This document shows positions 27,765-35,283 of a stretch of DNA of 64,000 nucleotides, piece after piece. The translations under genes and the position numbers were made by a program. The DNA lies in contig DAOTTU010000040.1 in NCBI GenBank assembly GCA_034437655.1, positions 1 to 64,000 on the forward strand. The letters run 5' to 3'. This DNA comes from J027 sp034437655. GTDB taxonomy: Bacteria; Chloroflexota; Anaerolineae; Aggregatilineales; J027. A model generated the notes under the pieces. It saw nothing but the letters and a program-made list of their open reading frames with translations, did not search any database and had not been told where the DNA came from. Each line of letters begins with the position of its first letter. The stretch's first letter is position 1.

Positions 27765-28547
27765 AAAATCGGCTATGGCAACATTGGTCAGCGCTGGTTG
27801 CTCAAGCTGAACCTTATGCTTGGACGCTGGAATTGATGTATGTGTGACCTGCGGTAATAGTGCGACCAGTCGTGTGAAGGTTTCTGGCGAAAAATAGGTG
27901 TCTGCTTCCCCGGTGATGACAAGCGTCGGTAGATAGAGGTGCGGCAGTACGTTCACCCCATCCCAACATTTCATATTGTTGTGCAACATGCGCTTCATCA
28001 CATGCACCGGGGCATTCCAGCGCGGCCGAAATCGCCACCACAACTGATAGAACACTGATGGCAAACGCCCGGCCATTCTTGCCCCCAGGCCAAGTGGAAA
28101 TGACGCTGGCGTCGCGATGAAAATAACAGCATCCACATGCTCAGGAAACTGATGAATGTATTCTGCACAAACCGCCCCTCCGAATGAGTGCCCTACTATA
28201 ACAATACGTCGGTCACTGGCTGCTACGGTTTCAATCACACCATTGAGATCGTCCACAAGTTCTGCCATGTCATAGCGGGTGTATGGGGCATCACTTTGGC
28301 CATGGCCGCGCAAGTCTGGCGCTAGAATGCGGTAGCAGTCGCTAAAATAGTGTATTTGAAACATCCACGATTCCGCTACACCAGCATACCCATGCACAAA
28401 GATCAGTGTATCCTCAGTGTGTGCATGGTTAATGTCAATCATGCTGAGTGTTTTCCCGGGTACGGTTGAGAGCGGAAGCCGAACGCGACAGGGGCTGAAG
28501 TCTGCATAGGCCTGTTGTAAGTGCTGGCCACGTAGTTTCGATTGCAT
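27750..28547 (-). CDS. Alpha/beta hydrolase
   Basis: 265 residues. Alpha/beta-hydrolase fold with FVHGYAGVAESW (oxyanion region), nucleophile elbow GHSFGGA, acidic residue in ITGEADTYF and a histidine in SKHKVQLEQP, so a full triad is possible. Substrate unknown; the family includes esterases and C-C hydrolases. An alternative ATG begins 35 residues later, right before the conserved domain, but GGAAA precedes the first. The gene overlaps the end of fni on the other strand by 15 bases. Confidence 0.85.
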   Translation of the reverse strand: MQSKLRGQHLQQAYADFSPCRVRLPLSTVPGKTLSMIDINHAHTEDTLIFVHGYAGVAESWMFQIHYFSDCYRILAPDLRGHGQSDAPYTRYDMAELVDDLNGVIETVAASDRRIVIVGHSFGGAVCAEYIHQFPEHVDAVIFIATPASFPLGLGARMAGRLPSVFYQLWWRFRPRWNAPVHVMKRMLHNNMKCWDGVNVLPHLYLPTLVITGEADTYFSPETFTRLVALLPQVTHTSIPASKHKVQLEQPALTNVAIADFLATL

Positions 28548-28564
28548 TAAGATTTCCGATTTTC

Positions 28565-28594
28565 TTGAAAGTCGTCTATAGTGTAGACCATAAA
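28565..28594 (+). promoter_or_regulatory. Promoter with palindrome before the Cas4-like pair
   Basis: TTGAAA (28565-28570) and CATAAA (28589-28594) with an 18-base spacer. Inside the spacer is GTCTA-TAGTG-TAGAC (28574-28588), a good dyad for a repressor. The gene start follows about 45 bases later. Confidence 0.4.
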
Positions 28595-28636
28595 GCTGTC
28601 GTTGTATTTACTAAAACACTGGGGAGGAGTAACACT

Positions 28637-28825
28637 TTGCGGCGTTATCAGCGCGATGAACTCCTGACAGCAAGCGAGATTGCAAGATATGTATATTGCC
28701 AGCGTGCCTGGTCCTATGACCGCCTCACTGCTCAACCACACCGCCGTCGCATTTTACTTGCCGCCGCGTTCGGGCTTGTATTGATCGCAGCTCTGGTTAC
28801 TGTGGCGCTAGTAGTCGGAACATAG
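28637..28825 (+). CDS. N-terminal half of a split, membrane-anchored Cas4-like protein
   Basis: 62 residues from a TTG at 28637, chosen because GGAGGAG lies 7 bases before it. The segment LLTASEIARYVYCQRAW matches the N-terminal helix of Cas4/RecB-like PD-(D/E)XK proteins, in which the cysteine after Tyr (C21) binds a 4Fe-4S cluster. A single membrane helix occupies about 39-61. The chain stops one base before the ATG of the next gene, which carries the remaining three cysteines. The two frames differ, so the pair is a fission of a two-helix protein or a frameshift. Confidence 0.65.
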   Translation: MRRYQRDELLTASEIARYVYCQRAWSYDRLTAQPHRRRILLAAAFGLVLIAALVTVALVVGT

Positions 28826-28826
28826 T

Positions 28827-29327
28827 ATGTCCTACATTATTGCCGGGCTTGTACTGGCGTTGTTCAGTTTATGGCTTTTCTTGCAAGCGCGAACCCCGCC
28901 CGGAATGCGCCAATTATACAATGGTCCATATGCGCGTGAATTAAACCGCCAGCTTGTCTCGTGGGAATATGGGGTAACTGGCCGCCCTGACTTTATCGTA
29001 GATCATCAGGGCGTTCCGATTCCAGTGCTAGCCAAACGCGGCAAGGCACCAACCGGCAACGCGCATGATGCCCACGTCGCGCAAATACTCATCTACTGTC
29101 TGCTTGTTCATGAAACCACGCAAAGTGCCCCGCCATATGGCATTATCCGATATAGTAACCGCACTTTCGAGGTTGATTACAATGCAAAAACGGCAGAAGC
29201 GGTACTCGACTTAATTGATGAGGTTCGCGCCCAGCAGCAACATGTCCCTCTACCGCGTTCACATGAAAATGAGCGCCACTGTTATGCATGCAGCCATCGT
29301 AAAATCTGCGACCAGCGCCTTGTCTAG
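28827..29327 (+). CDS. C-terminal half of the split Cas4-like protein (PD-(D/E)XK fold)
   Basis: 166 residues. A membrane helix (about 4-20) is followed by a Cas4/DUF83-like domain: GRPDF (D55), then PIPVLAK where active enzymes have ExK (L68, K70), the QILIYCLLV helix, and CYAC-SHRKIC, the exact C-x2-C-x5-C iron-sulfur pattern (C152, C155, C161). With Glu replaced by Leu, nuclease activity is doubtful. It needs C21 of the preceding gene to complete four ligands. No CRISPR array or cas gene is in the window. The stop shares CTAG with murJ on the opposite strand. Confidence 0.75.
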   Translation: MSYIIAGLVLALFSLWLFLQARTPPGMRQLYNGPYARELNRQLVSWEYGVTGRPDFIVDHQGVPIPVLAKRGKAPTGNAHDAHVAQILIYCLLVHETTQSAPPYGIIRYSNRTFEVDYNAKTAEAVLDLIDEVRAQQQHVPLPRSHENERHCYACSHRKICDQRLV

Positions 29328-30952
29328 GCACGGCGTAACCGCCCCAGAATTTGTTGGGGCACAGCACGCGCCGCCTCAATATGGAGCGCCATCGCCACCC
29401 CCCAGAAAATGCCACCCCCCAACGCAATACCACCAAGAAGCCGTAATAGCATCCATTGCCCTTCAGTGAGTATCAACCAGCCGCCCACTGCAACTGCCAT
29501 GACCACTGCTGCAAGTGTGGTACGTAGCATCGTTGGCACGATATTTTCAGCACGCAAAGTTTGTATACGACGATTCAAAATTAGCCACAGAATGGTACTT
29601 TCTAACGCGGTCGCAAGGCTATTTGCTAACGCCAGCCCCCCAAACGCCCCCTGCGTAAAGCTATCCCAGCCAACCGCCTCAAAAACCAGCACAAACACGA
29701 CACTAAGCACAACATTCAGCGTCATCGCCAGCGCGCCAATCTGGACGGGTGTCCAGGTATCGTGCAAGGCATAGAACGTCCTCGCAAGGATTTCCAGAGC
29801 GGCGTGCCCTGCCAACCCTAACGCATAGAAAATTAATGCCCATGAGGTCGCCTGTGTGTGTTGATGCGTCCATTCACCGCGCTCGAACAGTACGCCAACA
29901 ATTGGTTCAGAGAGTACCGCCAGACCTATCCCGGCAGGGATACTTAGAAATAATACATTGCGCAATGCAGTGGAGAACGTCTGCTGAAAGCCTTCTTCAT
30001 CACCTGTTGTGTATTGGGTTGAAAGCGTTGGAAATACAGCCGTTCCAAGGCTTTGCCCCAAAATGCCCAAAATCGTGAACATCAACACATAGGCGGTCTG
30101 CAACGCGGCAATACTACCGCTCAACATAGTGCTAGCCAGCGCAATATTGACCCAGAAGTTAATCTGGACGACTGCCAGCCCCAATACACGCGGCAACATC
30201 AACCGCAACACTTCTTGCACCCCTTCATTCTGCGGATTCAAGCTAGCGCGCAACCGAATGTGCGGCAACTTGCGCAGCATTGGAAGCTGAACGCCGAGGT
30301 GCAGCGCCGCCCCAGCAACAGTTCCCCATGCCAGGCCATGAATGCCAAAAGAATCAGTCAAAAGGAGTGCCCCGCCGATAATGCCGAGGTTATACATACT
30401 CGGTGCCAACGCCGGGACGATAAAATGTTGATGAGCATGGAGGATACCCATGATTAACCCGGATATCGCAAACAACACCACCGTGACCAACATAATCCGC
30501 ATGAGTTCAACCGTCAGCGCATGGTCAGCGGCATCGCCACCGGGCACCAACACGTTCGCAACGATAGGCTCTGCAAGCACGAAAGCAAGCGTTGCCAGTC
30601 CCGTTGCGATAATCAGCACAAAAGAGAGTACGGTTCCGGTTAAACGCCATGCCCCCTCGAAATCATCTCGCCCCAGAAACCCTGAAAATACCGGAATAAA
30701 TGCGGAGCCCAGCGCGCCGCCTGCAATGAGCATGAACAACGTCTCAGGTACACGCGCCGCAGCATAAAAAGCGTCTAGTTCATGCCCGGCACCAAACGCT
30801 GCACTGATGACAATTTGCCGCACCAACCCCATCGCACCACTAAGAACAAACGCCCCCATGATGATGACAGTAGCACGTGCAATTTCGGCATCATTCAGCG
30901 CGCGCCCGGGGTCATCAGCCGGGGGCTGTAGCGGTGCGGTTTCCTGGCTCAT
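29324..30952 (-). CDS. murJ: Lipid II flippase MurJ
   Basis: 542 residues, 14 predicted membrane helices of the MviN/MurJ MOP superfamily. Typical stretches are GLVRQIVISAAFGAGHELDAFYAA, PETLFMLIAGGALGSAFIPVF and SIPAGIGLAVLSEPIVGVLFERG. It moves lipid II across the membrane for peptidoglycan synthesis. The charged C-terminal residues are short. The ATG overlaps the stop of the STAS-like gene (ATGA), so both are one transcript. It lies about 13 kb away from the other wall genes. Confidence 0.94.
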   Translation of the reverse strand: MSQETAPLQPPADDPGRALNDAEIARATVIIMGAFVLSGAMGLVRQIVISAAFGAGHELDAFYAAARVPETLFMLIAGGALGSAFIPVFSGFLGRDDFEGAWRLTGTVLSFVLIIATGLATLAFVLAEPIVANVLVPGGDAADHALTVELMRIMLVTVVLFAISGLIMGILHAHQHFIVPALAPSMYNLGIIGGALLLTDSFGIHGLAWGTVAGAALHLGVQLPMLRKLPHIRLRASLNPQNEGVQEVLRLMLPRVLGLAVVQINFWVNIALASTMLSGSIAALQTAYVLMFTILGILGQSLGTAVFPTLSTQYTTGDEEGFQQTFSTALRNVLFLSIPAGIGLAVLSEPIVGVLFERGEWTHQHTQATSWALIFYALGLAGHAALEILARTFYALHDTWTPVQIGALAMTLNVVLSVVFVLVFEAVGWDSFTQGAFGGLALANSLATALESTILWLILNRRIQTLRAENIVPTMLRTTLAAVVMAVAVGGWLILTEGQWMLLRLLGGIALGGGIFWGVAMALHIEAARAVPQQILGRLRRA

Positions 30953-31347
30953 AAGGCTGCCTCAAGCCACCGAATAGCGTCTTCGCGTGTGAAAAACACA
31001 CGGCGTTCGCGGGTTTTCTGAAGCGTCTTATTAACAAAAAGTCGCGTCATATGCCCCATCGTAGATGCGGCAATAACCACCGCTGTTCGCCCCCCAACAT
31101 CAGGGCGCACTTCTGCAAGTGCTTCGGCCCGCTTGCGGTTATAAGGGGTCAGAATGACACGAGACATGTCGAGCAGAACGAGATAAGGACGCGAGGTGTC
31201 CTCCCAATTTTCCAGCGTTTCGCGAGATGATTGATACCATGCATCTACTACATCCTTAGTAGACTGTGACGCCGTCCAGATATGGATCCGTCCATTATGG
31301 ATCTGTTGCAGAGTTAAACCATTGGTCACTTCAATAATATCGCTCAT
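30949..31347 (-). CDS. STAS/SpoIIAA-like domain protein
   Basis: 132 residues from ATG at 31347, preceded by AAGGGG; an upstream in-frame ATG lacks an SD. The pattern, a central strand PYLVLLDMSRV followed by alternating helices and strands (TAVVIAAS, RRVFFTREDAIRWLEAAL), resembles SpoIIAA-like STAS domains. No conserved phosphorylated Ser is obvious. It overlaps the start of murJ, so a regulatory link to the flippase is possible. Family assignment is tentative. Confidence 0.5.
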   Translation of the reverse strand: MSDIIEVTNGLTLQQIHNGRIHIWTASQSTKDVVDAWYQSSRETLENWEDTSRPYLVLLDMSRVILTPYNRKRAEALAEVRPDVGGRTAVVIAASTMGHMTRLFVNKTLQKTRERRVFFTREDAIRWLEAAL

Positions 31348-31374
31348 GAATCCCCTTACTTGCCATCGTTGATC

Positions 31375-31407
31375 TGAATGCTCGTGCATGCCGTGCGTCG
31401 GCATTCA
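31375..31407. promoter_or_regulatory. Inverted repeat between the STAS-like gene and the 31584 gene
   Basis: TGAATGC (31375-31381) and GCATTCA (31401-31407) flank a 19-base spacer within the 236-base divergent intergenic region. It could be an operator shared by both transcripts. No strong promoter was recognised in the rest of this region. Confidence 0.25.
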
Positions 31408-31583
31408 ATTTGCTCAATGGTGGTTTACAACGCTTATTCTAGCACGGCTTCTCGCTGCATACGTTGCCGATGTCGCTAGAATTGCATTCAGACCATGTTG
31501 TCTCGCTAGTGCATCCGTTATTATCCTTACATCTGCATATATTCGCCGCATCAAATTGAAATCCACAAGGAAACGAATTCCCT

Positions 31584-31943
31584 ATGTTAAGCAATCCCTT
31601 CTTTGTAGAAAAGGTTCTACCCGTGGTCGTATCTTGCCTGGCCATTGTTGCGATCGCTATCGTGAATGAATTTTCCCAAACCTTTGCTGCTATCACAACA
31701 ACAATGCCCACCAAAATACCGCTCGCCATCTGGATTATCTACGCCGCCGAAGCTGGTAACAGCCTGCGCGTCGCTAATTTCAGCGCCGGGCTGTTGGTGG
31801 GCATCAGTGCGACAATTATGTTCATCATCGGGACATGGTTTGCTGCACGAGCCGGGTGGTCTTTGGTGCCAATCATTGGCGCGGGCTATGCATCGTGGGG
31901 CACAATGCTGTTGGTCATCCTGTTGATTCGGCGTATGCTCTAG
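31584..31943 (+). CDS. Small membrane protein of unknown function
   Basis: 119 residues with four hydrophobic segments (about 9-28, 40-55, 63-85, 90-115). No family is recognised. The sequence TTTMPTKIPLAIWIIYAAEAG between helices 1 and 2 and the compact four-helix layout resemble small integral membrane proteins seen beside regulators. SD AAGGAA lies 12 bases before ATG. It precedes fur by 94 bases on the same strand. Confidence 0.6.
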   Translation: MLSNPFFVEKVLPVVVSCLAIVAIAIVNEFSQTFAAITTTMPTKIPLAIWIIYAAEAGNSLRVANFSAGLLVGISATIMFIIGTWFAARAGWSLVPIIGAGYASWGTMLLVILLIRRML

Positions 31944-32037
31944 TGGCTCAACTCTATTGTTTTGAACCACCCAACACTTGTATGACACCCTGACTTTCGA
32001 TTATCCTTTGCTCAACGCATTAACAGGATTTAAGCGA

Positions 32038-32472
32038 ATGACGAACAGCACACATCAACAGTTCAAGGAACGTCTGCACAAGGCAGGTTACAAGTTTACG
32101 CAACCACGGCGACAGGTGGCAGCAGTGCTATTGGAAAACGATGACCATCTCTCTGCGCCTGAAATTGTTGATCTCGTTTCTGAACGGGATACGTCAATTG
32201 GGCGTATGAGTGTATACCGAACGCTTGACCTCTACACGCGACTGGGTTTCGTGCGGCCGGCTTTTCAAGAAGGCCCCAATGCACGCTATATTGTTGTGTT
32301 AGACGGCCATCACCATCACCTCGTTTGCCAGAAGTGCGGCCGAGTCGTGCATTTTGATGACCTGCCCTGTCCTGTCACAGAGCTAGAAAAACAGCTTTCT
32401 GAGCAATATGGTTTCAACATTCGTGGCCACTTGCTCGAATTCTTCGGCATTTGTGAGGAGTGCCGCCACTGA
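32038..32472 (+). CDS. fur: Fur-family metal-responsive repressor
   Basis: 144 residues. N-terminal winged helix (KFTQPRRQVAAVLL, SIGRMSVYRTLDLYTRLGFV) and C-terminal dimer domain with the metal site GHHHHLVCQKCGRVVHFDD and terminal CEEC, giving two Cys pairs for structural zinc. It may sense iron (Fur), zinc (Zur) or peroxide (PerR); His/Asp content alone does not decide. ATG at 32038 follows AGGA by 9 bases. Its stop overlaps the next ATG (TGATG). Confidence 0.9.
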   Translation: MTNSTHQQFKERLHKAGYKFTQPRRQVAAVLLENDDHLSAPEIVDLVSERDTSIGRMSVYRTLDLYTRLGFVRPAFQEGPNARYIVVLDGHHHHLVCQKCGRVVHFDDLPCPVTELEKQLSEQYGFNIRGHLLEFFGICEECRH

Positions 32473-33221
32473 TGGCGCTACCGAGCAACGTGTTGCAAAC
32501 CCTACGCTGGCGCGTGGGCTGTGCCGCCTGTGACTGGTCCATGACTGTTGAAGCTCTAGTGCCCTATGGCCCCGACGGTCATGCTATCAGCACACAGGAT
32601 ACAACGGCACCTGCTATGGTAGTTAGCGGTTTCTGGGAGGACTACTGTTGCCCCACGCATCTACAGTGCAAACGACGTCGTGTCCACATCAGTGACGCTG
32701 GCGTGCCACTCGACGACGCTTACACTTATCTGTTCGCGGAACAGGTGCGTGTTGAAGCTGTACCACGATGTTCAACCTGTGGGCAACTTATGCAGGCCGG
32801 TCCTGTACTTGAAAACTTACCCTACTACCTTCAGCCAACTATTGAGCTTTTGCAGTGGGCAGTAACCAAACTTCAAGCGCTACAACACCTCGCCACTACC
32901 GAACAACGTGCTGTACAACATGGCGATACGACCATCGACACCGCACAGCAACTGCTCAGCCAGGAACTACAGCTTTTGCAGCGCTTTTACAGGGTGATGC
33001 ATCGCGAATTCAATGTGAATCCCAACACTGTACCATTTCTGCAACAGGTTCCTGCCATACTGGAAGCGTGGAATCCTGCGCTTGACGACATCTTGAACCG
33101 CCTTGCACGCCGTGACCAACAGCTACAGCAACGCCAACACAAGGAAAATTCTAAACAAGCCGGCATGTGTCCGAACTGTCAGCAGCAAAGCGTTTTCCTG
33201 ATGGAAGCCAAGACGATTTGA
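32472..33221 (+). CDS. Unknown cysteine-rich, zinc-ribbon-like protein coupled to fur
   Basis: 249 residues, not recognised. Cysteine pairs are spaced along it: VGCAACDW near 16, DYCCPTH near 56, RCSTCGQL near 98 and a C-terminal MCPNCQQQ. The middle (about 120-225) is helical and Gln-rich and may be a coiled coil. Paired CxxC motifs suggest one or two zinc sites. The start overlaps the fur stop, so it is translated with the repressor; a metal-linked role is inferred. Confidence 0.6.
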   Translation: MALPSNVLQTLRWRVGCAACDWSMTVEALVPYGPDGHAISTQDTTAPAMVVSGFWEDYCCPTHLQCKRRRVHISDAGVPLDDAYTYLFAEQVRVEAVPRCSTCGQLMQAGPVLENLPYYLQPTIELLQWAVTKLQALQHLATTEQRAVQHGDTTIDTAQQLLSQELQLLQRFYRVMHREFNVNPNTVPFLQQVPAILEAWNPALDDILNRLARRDQQLQQRQHKENSKQAGMCPNCQQQSVFLMEAKTI

Positions 33222-33246
33222 ACCAACCGGAAGGACATCTTCAAAC

Positions 33247-33852
33247 ATGCAAGACCTCTACTGGACCGGGCACAATTTCGAACTCAATGTGAGCTTTGCA
33301 ACGCTGCGTGACTACCAATGGAAGCGGCTGATCGACGCCCTGTGGCAACTTAATGACCTGGAAGGCCCACTGGTCGAACGCTTTATTCCAGACCAGCCAT
33401 TGCCAGCTTACAAAAAGCCACACTACCCTTCACCAACCGATACTTTGACCCTGCATGGTGTGCTTGAAACACGTGTCGGGCAAGTGGGAATTGATATGCT
33501 TGTCACGCGCTCATTGTTTGAATGTATCACCATCAGCGTACCAACAGGCATGCTATTTGAAGACGCATCGACCACAGTCCGCACCGAACAAACCAAACTC
33601 TCTGGTGTTTTCGCACAGTATCGTGACATTGCGCTGACGCTGCATGAGGTTGTTAACTTCGAAATTGCCAGTATTGGCTGGAATCGTGAATGTCAGATCG
33701 TAACCGAGCTAGAAACAGATGCTGATCGTCGTCAGTCATTCTTTGAGCGGGGCAACTTTTTCGCAACAGACGATGTGTTGCAACGCCTCGGGAGTACACC
33801 AGACGACTACGAAGAAGTCCTGCCGGGTGTGCGCTGGGCAGCGGCTCGCTAA
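33247..33852 (+). CDS. Unknown soluble protein
   Basis: 201 residues, no family recognised. Predicted mixed alpha/beta, no signal or membrane segment. It starts MQDLYWTGHNFELNVSFATL and carries several Trp and acidic residues. It follows the Cys-rich gene by 25 bases on the same strand with AAGGA upstream, so it probably belongs to the fur operon. Its TAA shares bases with the TAG of the regulator gene on the opposite strand. Confidence 0.6.
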   Translation: MQDLYWTGHNFELNVSFATLRDYQWKRLIDALWQLNDLEGPLVERFIPDQPLPAYKKPHYPSPTDTLTLHGVLETRVGQVGIDMLVTRSLFECITISVPTGMLFEDASTTVRTEQTKLSGVFAQYRDIALTLHEVVNFEIASIGWNRECQIVTELETDADRRQSFFERGNFFATDDVLQRLGSTPDDYEEVLPGVRWAAAR

Positions 33853-34544
33853 CGCTTGTTCCTGCCGTTGTTTGCGATGTCTAGCATATATCCTTTACCA
33901 CGAATGGTGCGCAGATAGCGTGGTTTGCCAGGCGTTTTCTCGATTGCCTGGCGTATCCAGCGGATATGGACGTCCAGCGTGCGGGTATCCCCCATGTAAC
34001 TGGTATCCCACACTTTGGACATCAAGAACTCGCGTTCAATGATTTTGTCGGGGCGGCGCATAAATTGTTCCATTAGCGTGGTCATCTTTGGGGTAAGCCG
34101 GATTTCGCCTGCCATCGTCGTCAGTGTGCGACTTTTTACATTGAGCGTGAAGGGCCCAGCAACCAGTGTTTCCCCGTCTTGAGTGTCAATTAGACGTTCA
34201 ATACGATTGGTCAGTTTCCGCGCTGTGAATGGTAAGTAGAGGACAACATCTGCATCACGGTCTGCATAATGACCGGGCTTGTCGTCACGGTGTTGGATCA
34301 AGATAATTGGCCCCGAACTGCCACGCCGCAGCGCCGCACCAATCCGAATACCAGATGTACGCATTGAAGCCGCGTTGAACACAATGATGTCAATAGATGC
34401 ACCATTTTGCAGTGTATGGATGGCTTGCTTCCCGGTGGTTGCGAGAATGACGCGATACCGACGGCGAAGCGCATCAACAAAAGATAGATGTTGACTGGTA
34501 CGCTTGCCTTCAATCAGTAGAATCGTTGCAGTTCCGGACAACAA
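33849..34544 (-). CDS. OmpR/PhoB-type regulator with a pseudo-receiver domain
   Basis: 231 residues. The C-terminal half (about 125-225) is a winged-helix Trans_reg_C domain with REFLMSKVWDTSYMGDTRTLDVHIRWIR and YLRTIRGKGYML. The N-terminal half has the receiver pattern but lacks its chemistry: E12-G13 in place of the acidic pair, N57 in IIVFNAAS in place of the phospho-Asp, and L104 in YLPFT in place of the Lys. It should therefore not be phosphorylated in the usual way. The TTG start at 34544 is preferred because the longer frame would run into the divergent transaldolase promoter; SD is GGTGA-like. No histidine kinase is adjacent. Confidence 0.75.
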   Translation of the reverse strand: MLSGTATILLIEGKRTSQHLSFVDALRRRYRVILATTGKQAIHTLQNGASIDIIVFNAASMRTSGIRIGAALRRGSSGPIILIQHRDDKPGHYADRDADVVLYLPFTARKLTNRIERLIDTQDGETLVAGPFTLNVKSRTLTTMAGEIRLTPKMTTLMEQFMRRPDKIIEREFLMSKVWDTSYMGDTRTLDVHIRWIRQAIEKTPGKPRYLRTIRGKGYMLDIANNGRNKR

Positions 34545-34592
34545 ATCACCATCCCAATGATCGATTAAAATGTAACAGAGGAAACCCTGAAC

Positions 34593-34621
34593 TTGGAGTT
34601 GCGAAGTAAAATTATTATAAC
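34593..34621 (+). promoter_or_regulatory. Promoter of the transaldolase-peptidase operon
   Basis: TTGGAG (34593-34598), 17-base spacer, TATAAC (34616-34621), 48 bases before the transaldolase ATG, in the space divergent to the pseudo-receiver regulator, which may control it. Confidence 0.6.
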
Positions 34622-34669
34622 AATAGTAACCGCCTTGCCAAGCAACCAGATATTCATAAGGAACTAAAA

Positions 34670-35281
34670 ATGGCCCTATTTCTAGACTCTGCAAGGCTTG
34701 AAGATGCCAGAAAAGCACAAATGCTCGGATTTATCGAAGGAATTACAACCAATCCGCAGCGTATGAAAAGCATCGGACGCTCCCCGCTTGACGCCTTAGA
34801 GGAACTGGTCGCCAGTTTCGATGGGCATGTGTTCTATCAATTAACAGCGCAGACCCTCGAAGCACGTATTGACGAAGCCTGGCATGCTTACGATCTCCGT
34901 CCTGACCGAGTAATCATCAAGCTCCCTGCCACCACTGAAAACCTGAGTTTTTTCAAACGTGTGCCAGAAATTGAAGTGGCGTTCACAATGGTCTATAGTC
35001 CGCTACAGGCTTATGCAGCCGCAGCGGCCGGTGCTGTTTTCGTGATGCCGTATATTCATCATAGTATCGAACACTTCGGCGACTGCAAAACCCTTATCTC
35101 GCAAATGGTGCAGTTGCTTGACCAATTTCCAACGCAAGTGCTGGGTGCAGACATCCGCACGCTTGAAGAGGCACAACAAGCCTTAACGGCAGGGGCACAC
35201 CACATCACTTTACCATTAGAGTTGCTGTTGAGTATGGGGGACCATCCGCTGACCAAGCAAACCATTGAGGAGTACAAATAA
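34670..35281 (+). CDS. Transaldolase / fructose-6-phosphate aldolase family protein
   Basis: 203 residues, the short TalC/MipB-type TIM barrel. Start MALFLDSAR with IEGITTNPQ is typical, and the Schiff-base lysine is K84 in VIIKLPAT. Activity could be transaldolase or fructose-6-phosphate aldolase; the short length favours this subgroup but does not decide it. SD AAGGAA lies close before ATG. It is followed after 2 bases by a peptidase gene. The GAVFVMPYI segment replaces the more common YVSPFVGR. Confidence 0.82.
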   Translation: MALFLDSARLEDARKAQMLGFIEGITTNPQRMKSIGRSPLDALEELVASFDGHVFYQLTAQTLEARIDEAWHAYDLRPDRVIIKLPATTENLSFFKRVPEIEVAFTMVYSPLQAYAAAAAGAVFVMPYIHHSIEHFGDCKTLISQMVQLLDQFPTQVLGADIRTLEEAQQALTAGAHHITLPLELLLSMGDHPLTKQTIEEYK

Positions 35282-35283
35282 TC

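Noticed and set aside
28637..29327. CRISPR adaptation cas4
   Set aside because: No cas1, cas2 or array nearby, membrane helices are present, and the ExK Glu is missing; called Cas4-like only.
33849..34718. Longer start (34718) for the pseudo-receiver regulator
   Set aside because: It would overlap the transaldolase start and its promoter, and the added residues do not fit a receiver domain.
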